Counted from the first letter of the stretch, positions 15,225-24,221 are shown. The stretch: DNA of 64,000 bases from Listeria cossartiae subsp. cayugensis (GCF_014229095.1 NZ_JAARZC010000005.1:1-64000); one strand, 5' to 3'. The notes: generated from the letters alone by a model not told the origin. Program-made: numbers and translations.

Positions 15225-18158
15225 ATGTCAGATAAAGCAAGTAATGTTGTTTTAAATTTCAAAATGGATGGTCAAGTGCAGTACGCACAAACGATTAAAG
15301 AAATCAATCAAGTAATGAACATCGCCGCTAAAGAATACAAAGCACATATTGCCGCGATGGGCAATGATGCAAGTGCTACTGAGAAGTTAAGTGCCACGCA
15401 AAAGAAATTGGAAATTCAACTTGAAGGTGCACAGAAAAGAACTGAAATGTTGCGCGCTGAGTATGAGCGAATGAAAAATGACACGAATACCAGCACCGAT
15501 GCGCTAAACAAGCAATATGGGAAATTAGTAGACGCAGAACGTGCAGAAGCGTCACTTTCTAATCAGCTTAAATCAACAAATGCGGCACTTGTAGAGCAGA
15601 ATTCTGAAACAATGAAAAACCATAAAGCGCTCGAAGGTCTCAAACAAGAATCAAGCGAGTTGGATGCTGAAAGTCAAAAGCTAACGAGTGAATTTAAATT
15701 ACAACAGTCAGAACTAAGTGATAATGCAACCGAAGCAGAAAAATTAAAAGTTGCGCAAGATCACTTAGGTAAGCAGCTGAATTTGACTGAAAAGCAAATT
15801 CACAACATGGAACAACAACTAGAACTTGTTAAAAAAGAGTACGGTGAAAATTCATCCGAAGCTAAAAAAATGGAAGCCGAACTTAATGATGCGAAAACAT
15901 CATTTAACAACTTAGGCAAGGAAATGAAAAACCTTGCCGATGATTCAAAGCGGTCACAAGATGAAATGAAACAATTAGCCGCTACAGTTAAAGCCGATGC
16001 TTTTATGAACGCGTCACAAAAAGTAGCCGACTTAGGTCAAAAAGTAAAAGAGCTAGGGAGATATGCGCTTGAAGCTTTTCGGGAAGTTGACGAAGGACTT
16101 GACACGGTTATAACAAAAACGGGCGCCACGGGCAAAGCTGGGGAAGGTTTAACAAATGTATTCAACAACATTGCTGGTAATTCTAAATTTGAGTTTCAGC
16201 AAGTCGGTGACGCCGTTGGTGAGGTTAATACGCAATTTGGTTTAACGGATAAGGCGCTAGAAGACACATCTTTACAATTGTTAAAATTCGCCGATATTAA
16301 TGGTTCAGATGTTACTACATCAACTATGAACGCAAAAAAGGCGATGGAAGCTTACGGTTTAGAAAATAAAGATCTAGCAATGATTATGGATAGTGTAACG
16401 AGTGTTGCACAAGGTACCGGACAAAGTGTAGATGATATTTTTGATAAAGCGGTGAAAGGTGCGCCGCAGATTGAAGCCTTAGGACTTTCATTTGCAGATG
16501 GTGCGCAGTTGATGGGGAACATGGAAAAAGCTGGTGTTGACTCAAGTGCAACATTATCTAGTTTAACAAAAGCCAGTGTTGTTTATGCGAAAGAAAATAA
16601 AACGCTTGGCCAAGGTTTATCCGAACTAGAAGATAAAATTTTAGGTGCTAAAACTGAAACCGAAAAAATCAATATTGCGGCTGAGGTATTCGGGTCGAAA
16701 GGTGCACCACGGATGGTTAAAGCAATTGATGAGGGGCGTTTAAGCTTAGATGGTCTTGCTGGAACAGCCGAAGCATCAGCGGGTACAGTATCAAAAACAT
16801 TTGATGAAACACTTGATCCGATTGACAAGCAAGATGAAGCAGTGAACAACTTAAAAATTACATTTGCGGAATTTGGCGATACGATCAGTGAAGTTCTAAC
16901 TCCTATTCTAGAAATACTAACATTGGTAGTGAAAGGGTTAGGTGCTTTACCTAAACCATTTCAAGCCATATTAGTTGTGCTAGGGTTGTTACTGATTGTC
17001 GCTGGTGCAGTTTTACCGCTTATTGCATCGTTTGCAGTATTTGCCGCCGCGGCAGGGGTAGGTATGGGTGCATTAGTTACAGCAATGCTACCTGTAATTG
17101 GCATTATTGTTGGTATTATAGCCGTTATTGTACTACTTGTTGCTGGATTTAAGTGGTTATGGGATAACGTCGAGGGTTTTCGTAATTTCTGGATTGGTGT
17201 CTGGGACTGGATAGTAAACGCCTTTAAGTCGGCATGGGATGCGATTCAGCCGGGACTAAAAGCGATAGGTGACGCCCTAAAAAAATTCTGGGAAGAATAT
17301 AGTCCGCTACTCATTGATGCAGTAAAGTGGATAGGTGATAAAATAAATGAATTTATAACATTTATAGAACCAATTTGGACATTCTTCTGGGAAAACGTAG
17401 GGTCTACACTTAAATTTGTATGGGACATGATTGTTTCTACTATAAAATTCGCACTTGATTATTTGGGCGGATTGATTGATATTTTTGTCGGTTTATTCAC
17501 GGGTGATTGGGATAGAATGGCGAAAGGGATTAGTAAAATTTGGAACGGGCTATGGAAATTTGTAACTTCAATTATCGAGTCTGGTAAAGATGCTGTAATG
17601 TCCAAAATTGATTCACTCGTTAAACTTGCCAATAAAGCTATTAAATACTTGGCTGATACAATTGGTGACAATTTCAAAGCGATGGAAGCATTTATGACTG
17701 ATCCGATTGGTGCGGCAAAAGATTTTATCAAGGATATTCTTGATGATATTACTGGGTTCTTCGATAATTTAGACTTGAAGTTCCCTGAAATTGAAATGCC
17801 AAAGCTCCCGCACTTTAGTTTAGATGGTGAGTTTTCACTTAAAAATATGACCGTACCTAGTCTTAATATTGATTGGCGGGCGCAAGGTGGTATTTTCACA
17901 CAACCCACAATTTTTGGTGCAAGTGGTGGAAGGTTACAGGGAGCTGGTGAAGCTGGTGATGAAGCAGTTTTACCGTTGAATGATAAAACATTAGGTGCAA
18001 TTGGTAAAGGTATCGCGGCAACGATGGGTGGAGGTAATGGAGAAATACACATACATGTTGAAACTCTTGTGGCGGACAATATGGCAAGTATAGACCGATT
18101 AAATCAACGACTTCAAATGGGGGCTATGAAGTCTAAAAATATGCTAGGACAGAGGTGA
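15225..18158 (+). CDS. tail tape measure protein
   Basis: At 977 residues this is the longest phage gene in the window. The first 260 residues are heptad-rich coiled coil (many Glu/Lys/Gln repeats). Residues about 560-650 are strongly hydrophobic (for example ILVVLGLLLIVAGAVLPLIA) as in TP901-type tape measures, and the C-terminus has Trp-rich segments (NFWIGVWDWIVNAFKSAW). It sets tail length and takes part in DNA injection. The AQGGIFTQPTIFGASGGRLQGAGEAGDEAVLP stretch near residue 886 is a common end-region motif of this family. Confidence 0.92.
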   Translation: MSDKASNVVLNFKMDGQVQYAQTIKEINQVMNIAAKEYKAHIAAMGNDASATEKLSATQKKLEIQLEGAQKRTEMLRAEYERMKNDTNTSTDALNKQYGKLVDAERAEASLSNQLKSTNAALVEQNSETMKNHKALEGLKQESSELDAESQKLTSEFKLQQSELSDNATEAEKLKVAQDHLGKQLNLTEKQIHNMEQQLELVKKEYGENSSEAKKMEAELNDAKTSFNNLGKEMKNLADDSKRSQDEMKQLAATVKADAFMNASQKVADLGQKVKELGRYALEAFREVDEGLDTVITKTGATGKAGEGLTNVFNNIAGNSKFEFQQVGDAVGEVNTQFGLTDKALEDTSLQLLKFADINGSDVTTSTMNAKKAMEAYGLENKDLAMIMDSVTSVAQGTGQSVDDIFDKAVKGAPQIEALGLSFADGAQLMGNMEKAGVDSSATLSSLTKASVVYAKENKTLGQGLSELEDKILGAKTETEKINIAAEVFGSKGAPRMVKAIDEGRLSLDGLAGTAEASAGTVSKTFDETLDPIDKQDEAVNNLKITFAEFGDTISEVLTPILEILTLVVKGLGALPKPFQAILVVLGLLLIVAGAVLPLIASFAVFAAAAGVGMGALVTAMLPVIGIIVGIIAVIVLLVAGFKWLWDNVEGFRNFWIGVWDWIVNAFKSAWDAIQPGLKAIGDALKKFWEEYSPLLIDAVKWIGDKINEFITFIEPIWTFFWENVGSTLKFVWDMIVSTIKFALDYLGGLIDIFVGLFTGDWDRMAKGISKIWNGLWKFVTSIIESGKDAVMSKIDSLVKLANKAIKYLADTIGDNFKAMEAFMTDPIGAAKDFIKDILDDITGFFDNLDLKFPEIEMPKLPHFSLDGEFSLKNMTVPSLNIDWRAQGGIFTQPTIFGASGGRLQGAGEAGDEAVLPLNDKTLGAIGKGIAATMGGGNGEIHIHVETLVADNMASIDRLNQRLQMGAMKSKNMLGQR

Positions 18159-18162
18159 TAAA

Positions 18163-18858
18163 ATGTCAGCTCCTTTTTTTGTGTTTAATAATATTAGTTC
18201 ACTAGATATGAATTGCATTATCGAAAATGAACTACCTGAAATCACTCCCGCAAAACGTGTAACAGAAAAAGCAGTTGTTGGACGTAATGGGTTGTTAACT
18301 CAAAGTTTTGGTGATTATGATGCGTATGATTATCCAGTAACATTTACTATTTTAAAATATGAAGACTTAGAAAATGTAAAAAAATGGTTGCGTGGTAGTG
18401 GTCAACTTATCACACATAACGATTTAGACAAATTCCGTACTGTACGCATAAAAGAAGATGTTAGAACGTACGAAAACGAATGGGATACATTTTGGACTGT
18501 CACAGTAGTGTTTCGATGTGATCCGTTTAGACGTCAAATTAATGAACCTACGGTGACACTTAAAACTGGTGAAAATAACGTCGTCAATCAAGGTCATGAA
18601 AACAGTTTCCCGCTGTTTCGTTTTAAAGTAACAGCTGGAAATATCACATTAATTATCAACAATGAGACTTTCACTATCATTAGTACACCTGCTAACAAAG
18701 AAATCATTTTGGACTGTGAAAATGGTTTATGCTATGCCGATGGAACTTATATACGTACGTCGGGGGAATTCCCGTCACTTGTAGAAGGTGAGAACACTAT
18801 TACGTTAAGTGGTAGCACTTCTCTTGCTGAAATGGACAAACGGAGTGTGTTCTTATGA
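18163..18858 (+). CDS. distal tail protein (Dit)
   Basis: The 231-residue protein follows the tape measure, as Dit does in siphoviruses. It has the N-terminal domain pattern VVGRNGLLTQSFGDYDAYDYPVTFTI near residue 43 and DTFWTVTVVFRCDPFRRQ near 108, both typical of Siphovirus_tail/Dit proteins. It forms the hub that connects tail tube and baseplate. The stop overlaps the next start by four bases. Confidence 0.85.
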   Translation: MSAPFFVFNNISSLDMNCIIENELPEITPAKRVTEKAVVGRNGLLTQSFGDYDAYDYPVTFTILKYEDLENVKKWLRGSGQLITHNDLDKFRTVRIKEDVRTYENEWDTFWTVTVVFRCDPFRRQINEPTVTLKTGENNVVNQGHENSFPLFRFKVTAGNITLIINNETFTIISTPANKEIILDCENGLCYADGTYIRTSGEFPSLVEGENTITLSGSTSLAEMDKRSVFL

Positions 18859-20681
18859 GACATCAACTTAAACACATCTATTTATTTGATTCAAAAGATA
18901 CGAATTTTAGTTCTAACGGTTTTGGTGCGTTGATTGATTTTTATGATGAACCAGTTGTAAAAGAAGAAATAAATGGGGAATTTAGTTTTGCTGGAACGTA
19001 TAAAATCGACGGTCAACTTGCCAAGTTAATCAAGGACGGTATGTTACTAAAAGTATATTGTTCTGATCGAACTTGGCAAATGTTTCGAATCTCTCGACCG
19101 ACGCGAAATATCCCGCTGATGACGATTGACATTTTTGCGTATCATATCAGCTATGATGCTAACCGGAACTTTATCGAAAAGTTTTTCGAGTCAAGCGGCT
19201 CTGGAAGTAAAATAATGTCTGGTTTACAGCAAGCACAGACGTTTACACAACCGTTTAAATTTAGCTCGGATGTAGTCACTACACATCAGTTTACAGCGAA
19301 TGAAGTTAATCCGATTGATGCACTCATTGGCTCTAATAACGGTATTCAGAACCTAACAGGGGTCACAGGTGGTGAGCTACAACGTGATAACTATAATTTA
19401 CGATTAAAAACGCGATTGGGTGAAGACCGAGGTTTCAGAATTGATCTAGGAATTAATCTTAATTCCATCAAAGAAACGATTGACGATAGTTCTGTAATTA
19501 ACAGTTTGTACTTGATTGGAGCTACCCCGGAGGGTTCTTATTCCGCTAATCCTAAACCAATTACGTTTAAGTATTTAGAGATTCCTAAATTAACTAATGA
19601 AACGCGCATTATCGGTAAACGTACTAACTCCGAGTGCAAAACAGTAAATGACCTCAAAAAATGGGGTCAATCACTGTTTGACAAAGACAGAATACATGAG
19701 GTGAAAGTAGTTCATGAGGTTGATATGGAGGATTTGTCACAGTATGAAGAGTACAAGCATCTAACAGCACTAACGGAGCTTGTAATAGGTGATACGGTAC
19801 ATGTCAACGGTCGTGAGTATATAGGTGCTATTAGTGAGCGAGTTGTTTCTACTGAGTGGAATCCGCGAACCGCTAAATATAAAAAATTAACGCTAGGTAA
19901 TGACTTCGATTTATATACTTTATCTCAAAATGAGACTGTTCAAAAACAAGTTAGTGAAATGAATCGAATCACGAATGACTACATTGAACGTATTAAGTCA
20001 GCTACTGAATTAATCACCGGGCAAAGTGGCGGACACGTCATTTTTAGACCTAAGGACAAGCCATCTGAAATTTTAATCATGGATACAGATGATGTAAATA
20101 CTGCTAAGAAGGTGTGGCGTTGGAACTTAGGTGGTTTAGGTTACTCTTCAACAGGTGTCAACGGTTCGTTTGGTACGGCTATCACGCAAGATGGTGCTAT
20201 TGTAGCCAATTTTATTACGGCAGGTGAGTTATCTGCCGCACTAATAAGAGTTGGATTTAATAAAATCGGTGATGTTATTAACATTGCAAGTAATGCGTTA
20301 GTGGTCTATAACGGAACAAAGAAATTAATGGAGTTGACCAAAAACGGTTTGCAGTTTTGGAACGCTTCTGGCTCGGAATTAGCTCGTATGGGTATCACAG
20401 GTATTCAAGACATTAAAGCCGTGGCTGGATACGGTCGAGATATGACAGGAAAAGGCGTATTTATAACGAATGAAAATGGGGAGTTTATCCAAATTGGAAA
20501 TGGTGATGGTACAGCAATTCAGATTTGGGACAAAGGAAACATTGTCAGTGGTACAACACACGCTGATGGATTCCATCACGTCGGAACGTTTGCGGCTGGT
20601 AGTGATGCACCCACACTTATCGCGGATAGAGCTGGTGTATATCTCTCTGGTTCAGTTTATATTAATGGTAAAAAAATGTAG
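18855..20681 (+). CDS. tail-associated protein (Tal/prophage tail endopeptidase-like)
   Basis: A 608-residue protein after Dit. The N-terminal 370 residues have the baseplate-hub fold features of prophage_tail proteins (INGEFSFAGTYKIDGQLAKLIKDGMLLKVYCSDRTWQMFRISRPTRN; later LIGDTVHVNGREYIGAISERVVSTEWNPRTAKYKKLTLG). The C-terminal part (from about 390) is Gly/Asn-rich beta sequence like a fibre. It would form the tail tip and help penetrate the wall. No clear peptidase catalytic set can be read, so enzymatic activity is uncertain. Confidence 0.8.
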   Translation: MRHQLKHIYLFDSKDTNFSSNGFGALIDFYDEPVVKEEINGEFSFAGTYKIDGQLAKLIKDGMLLKVYCSDRTWQMFRISRPTRNIPLMTIDIFAYHISYDANRNFIEKFFESSGSGSKIMSGLQQAQTFTQPFKFSSDVVTTHQFTANEVNPIDALIGSNNGIQNLTGVTGGELQRDNYNLRLKTRLGEDRGFRIDLGINLNSIKETIDDSSVINSLYLIGATPEGSYSANPKPITFKYLEIPKLTNETRIIGKRTNSECKTVNDLKKWGQSLFDKDRIHEVKVVHEVDMEDLSQYEEYKHLTALTELVIGDTVHVNGREYIGAISERVVSTEWNPRTAKYKKLTLGNDFDLYTLSQNETVQKQVSEMNRITNDYIERIKSATELITGQSGGHVIFRPKDKPSEILIMDTDDVNTAKKVWRWNLGGLGYSSTGVNGSFGTAITQDGAIVANFITAGELSAALIRVGFNKIGDVINIASNALVVYNGTKKLMELTKNGLQFWNASGSELARMGITGIQDIKAVAGYGRDMTGKGVFITNENGEFIQIGNGDGTAIQIWDKGNIVSGTTHADGFHHVGTFAAGSDAPTLIADRAGVYLSGSVYINGKKM

Positions 20682-20693
20682 GGAGGTAAAAAA

Positions 20694-21761
20694 ATGGCAA
20701 CAAATGAAGTAATTATATTATCTATGTCAGATACGAATTACGTTGGATCGTTAGTTATTCGACGAAATGACTTAGATACACCGCAGAAACGATTTAAATG
20801 TGTTCAAAAAGACGGTACACCGTTTAATTTTAAAGATTATACGATTGTTTTTGAGGTCAGAACACCAGCCGGGAAAATCATTCGTGATTACAATAGTGAA
20901 ACGCACAAAGCATTTACAAGTGAAGATGCGGAAGATGGCAGTTTCACTTATACATTTTCAAATGCACTATTTAATGAAGTTGGAGATTATCAACTTGCGT
21001 ATTTTGTATTCGAAAAATGGGACAATAAACGCGAATCAATGTTAAATCGAAAAAGTACACAAAACTTTTCGTTTAAGATTGTTGAAGATGCCTACCAAGG
21101 TAGTCCGAAGCCTTCTGATTCATTGGCAGATTGGCTTCAACTGTTAGAACAATATCAGTCATGGCGGAAACAATTAGAAGATATTATTTTTTACGATAAA
21201 GAAAGCTTACTGGATGAACTAAATGAGCTTAAAACAACCGCTGATACGTTACAAGCTAAGTTTGATGATATTAACCCAGCACAACTTACGCCTTTAGCTG
21301 ATTTTAATGATCATAAAAATAACGAAGATATTCACGTTACTGCCGTTGATAAAGATAGCTGGAATGATAAAGAAACAACGGTAGCATCACAAGAAAAAGC
21401 AGATAAAGCGCTAAGTGATGCTAAGACATATGTTGATAGTAAGACAACACAAACTGTCTGGACTGGTGGTTATCATATGACTGCAGCACACACTGTGACA
21501 CCTTCAATTCCGCTTAATAAATGTAAGGCGTGGGTAATCTACTGGTCTAAATATAGTGGCGGTTCTGCTCAAGATTATTACTGGTGTACGCAACTTGTTA
21601 CAAAGGAAGTTTTAGGAGGTCATAATTTTGACATCATGATGGATGGTAGCGCAGTTCATAAATATATTTATATCTCTAATACACAAATAACTGGTTCGAA
21701 TGATAATAGTGTTGGAACGAACGGGCAAGCTGTTATGCGTAAAGTGGTTGCGATACTATAA
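20694..21761 (+). CDS. BppU-type baseplate / receptor-binding protein
   Basis: The 355-residue protein opens with a BppU-like N-terminal domain (residues 1-130; IRRNDLDTPQKRFKCVQKDGTPFNFKDYTIVFEVRTPAGKIIRD). A coiled linker follows (YDKESLLDELNELKTTADTLQAKFDDI). The C-terminal head from about residue 245 (WTGGYHMTAAHTVTPSIPLNKCKAWVIYWSKY) is like receptor-binding domains that recognise wall teichoic acid. It precedes holin and endolysin, the usual place for the adhesin. Host-range function is inferred. Confidence 0.78.
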   Translation: MATNEVIILSMSDTNYVGSLVIRRNDLDTPQKRFKCVQKDGTPFNFKDYTIVFEVRTPAGKIIRDYNSETHKAFTSEDAEDGSFTYTFSNALFNEVGDYQLAYFVFEKWDNKRESMLNRKSTQNFSFKIVEDAYQGSPKPSDSLADWLQLLEQYQSWRKQLEDIIFYDKESLLDELNELKTTADTLQAKFDDINPAQLTPLADFNDHKNNEDIHVTAVDKDSWNDKETTVASQEKADKALSDAKTYVDSKTTQTVWTGGYHMTAAHTVTPSIPLNKCKAWVIYWSKYSGGSAQDYYWCTQLVTKEVLGGHNFDIMMDGSAVHKYIYISNTQITGSNDNSVGTNGQAVMRKVVAIL

Positions 21762-21845
21762 GTGGTAATAAATTAAAATGGTGTGGTGCTTCAAATAATA
21801 CATGTGACACAGATGAAAATAACATATTGAAACGAGGTCAGAGGG

Positions 21846-22271
21846 ATGGACATAAATACGCTTGAGCTGGTCAAGCCAGCCGTAAATTTTCTTTTTGGGG
21901 AGGGAAAGGCAGTGATTCACTTTCTTATTTTTATGATCGTTTTAGATTTAATAACGGGTTATATGAAAGCTTTTAGCTCTAAATCTAAAATGAGTTTTAA
22001 ATCTTCATTAAACTACATTGGTTTAATGAAAAAACTAGGCATTATTATCGCCGTTATGGTAGCCGCTACGGTAGACGCTGTTAGTATTCATATCGCAAAC
22101 GGACAACTACACGTAGCTTTAATTTTCACGGTTGCAATGATCATCATGGAATGCTTATCCGTTGTAGAAAATCTCGAAGAAATAGGTGTTAAAGTTCCGA
22201 TTCTAACAGATTTATTGCATAAAATGAGCAATCAAATTACAAGTAAAACGAACGGAAAGGATGAAGAATAA
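21846..22271 (+). CDS. holin (phage holin_4/TcdE type)
   Basis: A 141-residue membrane protein with probable helices near residues 20-42 (AVIHFLIFMIVLDLITGYMKAF), 62-80 (LGIIIAVMVAATVDAVSI) and 87-107 (LHVALIFTVAMIIMECLSVVEN). The VLDLITGYMKA motif followed by a Lys-rich stretch is the hallmark of this holin family. The charged tail ends NGKDEE. Its stop overlaps the endolysin start by one base. It makes the membrane lesions that release the endolysin. Confidence 0.9.
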   Translation: MDINTLELVKPAVNFLFGEGKAVIHFLIFMIVLDLITGYMKAFSSKSKMSFKSSLNYIGLMKKLGIIIAVMVAATVDAVSIHIANGQLHVALIFTVAMIIMECLSVVENLEEIGVKVPILTDLLHKMSNQITSKTNGKDEE

Positions 22272-23236
22272 TGTCAAAAAAACTAAAACTAGCTATATAC
22301 GCAGGTCACGGCGGAGTTGATTCCGGCGCGGTAGGGAATGGCTATCACGAGGACGATTTGGCGTTGGATGTAGTGAAACGAACAACGAAAGTATTACGAG
22401 GTGCAGGGCATACAGTTATTAATAACCGAACGTCTGACGTAAATCGAAATATTTCGGTGGATGCAAAACTCGCAAACAGAGAAAAAGTAGACGCAGTTGT
22501 CGAAATCCATTTTGACTCAGCCACACCAACTGCAGAAGGAACGACTGGGTTTTATTGCGAAGGTTCTTCTTCTAGTAAAAAATTAGCACAATGCGTTAAT
22601 GATAAGTTAGATGATGTTTTTAAAGATCGCAATGTTAAACCAGACACAAGCACACGTCACGGCCGATTAGGTATTTTACGAGAAACAAACGCAGTTGCAA
22701 CGTTGCAAGAAGTTGCGTTTATCACTAACAAAAACGATATGATTAAATACAATCAACGTGCCGATGAAGTAGCGACAAAAATAGCTGAGGGGATTCTTTC
22801 GTATTTTGATGAAAAGTTACCCGCGCAAAACCCAAATCGCCATTCTGGCGCAATTGTAGATTCTATTCCAGCTTTACCGAAACCGGACTTTAAAACATCA
22901 CCCACACAGATGTTCAAAGCCGGGACATCAATACTTGTTTATGATCACAACAAGTATTGGTATAAGACGTATATTCACGATAAACTATGCTACATTTATA
23001 AAGATTTCTGTGTTCCAAATGGTCAGAAAGATGTAAAAGGTCGTATACCTGTAAAAATTAAAAGTGCGAAAGACCTTCGTATCCCTGTTTGGAATAATAC
23101 GCGACTAAATAGCGGTAAAATAAAGTGGTACAGTCCTGGCACAAAATTATCATGGTACGATAATAAAAAAGGCTACTTAGAATTGTGGTACGAAAAGGAT
23201 GGTTGGTATTACACTGCTAACTACTTCTTGAAATAA
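22271..23236 (+). CDS. endolysin: N-acetylmuramoyl-L-alanine amidase with PSA-type wall-binding half
   Basis: The 321-residue lysin has an Amidase_3 domain (residues 5-180) with zinc-ligand regions IYAGHGGVDSGAV, GYHEDDLAL, VVEIHFDSA and the catalytic LQEVAFITN. The C-terminal 140 residues, from NPNRHSGAIVDSIPALPKPD to YYTANYFLK, closely match my memory of the cell-wall-binding domain of PlyPSA, which binds serovar 4-type Listeria walls. The catalytic half is clearly different from PlyPSA, so this is a domain-swapped lysin. No signal peptide is present, consistent with holin-dependent export. Confidence 0.92.
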   Translation: MSKKLKLAIYAGHGGVDSGAVGNGYHEDDLALDVVKRTTKVLRGAGHTVINNRTSDVNRNISVDAKLANREKVDAVVEIHFDSATPTAEGTTGFYCEGSSSSKKLAQCVNDKLDDVFKDRNVKPDTSTRHGRLGILRETNAVATLQEVAFITNKNDMIKYNQRADEVATKIAEGILSYFDEKLPAQNPNRHSGAIVDSIPALPKPDFKTSPTQMFKAGTSILVYDHNKYWYKTYIHDKLCYIYKDFCVPNGQKDVKGRIPVKIKSAKDLRIPVWNNTRLNSGKIKWYSPGTKLSWYDNKKGYLELWYEKDGWYYTANYFLK

Positions 23237-23237
23237 A

Positions 23238-23280
23238 AAAAAGACCTCTTGGCTTCATTGCTGAGAGGTCTTTTTTTTTA
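23238..23280 (+). terminator. strong terminator after the endolysin
   Basis: AAAGACCTCT pairs with AGAGGTCTTT around a GGCTTCATTGCTG-type loop and is followed by a run of eight T. A-rich sequence on the other side makes it usable in both directions, which would also end the leftward anti-CRISPR transcript. Confidence 0.9.
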
Positions 23281-23328
23281 TTTTTAAACAAAATATTAAA
23301 CATGTAAAATCAAAAAACTGCCATTTTT

Positions 23329-23697
23329 TCAGTTTAGCTCGCTTTTTAAGATGATTTCTTGATTGTCACTTTTCATCTCATCTTCATCAGTAGCGATTTC
23401 TAAATCATCGTCACATATTTGTACAATGTTGATGTAATATGTCACACCGTTTACGTCAACTGTTGAGTAATCAACTAATTTTTCATCTAAGTATAAGTTA
23501 GTATCATATTCACATTCATCAGTGCTAAGAGTGCAAAGAGCTACTGCATATTTTTCATTTTTTGTAACAACTACATAGTCACTATCATGTAGAACTTCCT
23601 TTGCAAAATCCGGTGTAGACTCTTCAAAGTCATCAACTAATTTTATAAATTCGTGCATTGCTTCTGCATACTTTCTTTGTGCTCTTGTTAATGTCAT
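23329..23697 (-). CDS. acrIIA2: anti-CRISPR protein AcrIIA2
   Basis: The product (122 residues from ATG 23697; an ATG one codon earlier at 23700 is possible) matches, nearly residue for residue as I remember it, AcrIIA2 of Listeria prophages: MTLTRAQRKYAEAMHEF at the start, FAKEVLHDSDYVV, DECEYDTNLYLDEKLVDYS and the ending NQEIILKSELN. AcrIIA2 binds type II-A Cas9 and blocks its DNA recognition. The segment YYINIVQICDDDLEIA differs from the version I recall. The protein is strongly acidic, as usual for DNA-mimicking inhibitors. It is the second gene of a leftward operon between lysin and attR, the known Listeria acr position. Confidence 0.9.
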   Translation of the reverse strand: MTLTRAQRKYAEAMHEFIKLVDDFEESTPDFAKEVLHDSDYVVVTKNEKYAVALCTLSTDECEYDTNLYLDEKLVDYSTVDVNGVTYYINIVQICDDDLEIATDEDEMKSDNQEIILKSELN

Positions 23698-23720
23698 CAT
23701 TCATCATCCTTTATGTTTTT
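23694..23720 (-). repeat. copy 1 of a 27-bp leader repeat before acrIIA2
   Basis: Bases 23694-23720 are identical to 24169-24195. On the minus strand each copy holds an AACATAAAGGATGATGA segment with the AAGGA ribosome site and runs into the doubled ATG of the gene. Each anti-CRISPR operon gene thus carries the same 5' leader. Confidence 0.85.
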
Positions 23721-24172
23721 TACCATTCTTCTATTTTATTACCTTCACTGTCAGATAGAACAAAATCACTTTCGTTTTCAAAAGATAACTGTATGAGTGT
23801 TTCAAGACTAGTTTTATCACTATCATCAAGTTCTTCTTCCTCTTCTTGTAGGTCTTCTAACCATTCTTTTGCTCCACTTTCAATGTTTGCTTTATATTCT
23901 TTCCATGTTAGTAATCTGTCTGTAGCTTCATTGTACCAGTATGTAGTTTCCATTTCCATTTCTTTTTCTAGATCAGTTAATTCATCTAGTACAGTACCCG
24001 GTGTTTCGCCAACAGCTTCACTAATCAACTTGATATTTAAAGCAGATAGATTATACACTGATTTAGAATCAGCAAATCTTAATGTAGTTTCTCTAATACC
24101 TGATTCTTTTGCCAGTTTGTAGAGTGTCCAACCTTTTTTCTCTTCTGCATATCTTTTAATAAATCCGTTCAT
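23720..24172 (-). CDS. AcrIIA1-type HTH protein with a novel acidic C-terminal domain; candidate anti-CRISPR
   Basis: About 150 residues from ATG 24172 (ATG 24175 also possible). Residues 1-70 align by eye with the helix-turn-helix N-terminal domain of AcrIIA1: IKRYAEEKKGWTLYKLAKES, then LNIKLISEAVGETPGTVLDE and LTDLEKE. In AcrIIA1 that domain represses the acr promoter. The C-terminal part does not match the Cas9-inhibiting half of AcrIIA1. It starts ETTYWYNEATDRLLTWKEYK, contains a long Glu/Asp stretch and ends FVLSDSEGNKIEEW. It may be an unknown Cas inhibitor fused to an autorepressor, or only a regulator. It is first in the operon, 22 bases ahead of acrIIA2. Confidence 0.75.
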   Translation of the reverse strand: MNGFIKRYAEEKKGWTLYKLAKESGIRETTLRFADSKSVYNLSALNIKLISEAVGETPGTVLDELTDLEKEMEMETTYWYNEATDRLLTWKEYKANIESGAKEWLEDLQEEEEELDDSDKTSLETLIQLSFENESDFVLSDSEGNKIEEW

Positions 24173-24195
24173 CATTCATCATCCTTTATGTTTTT
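24169..24195 (-). repeat. copy 2 of the 27-bp leader repeat, before the HTH gene
   Basis: Exact duplicate of 23694-23720, covering the ribosome site and ATG of the first gene of the anti-CRISPR operon. Such repeats would allow genes to be exchanged between leaders by homologous recombination. Confidence 0.85.
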
Positions 24196-24221
24196 ATTTT
24201 GTGTTCCCTTGCTATATTTAT

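Noticed and set aside
17459-18079. 206-codon open frame antisense to the tape measure gene
   Set aside because: Shadow frame with low-complexity Ser/Pro content and no start signal; the tape measure reading is clear.
23658-24122. Plus-strand open frame of 154 codons across the anti-CRISPR operon
   Set aside because: It is Ser/Leu-rich, lacks a ribosome site and is antisense to acrIIA2 and the HTH gene, both supported by ribosome sites and a promoter.
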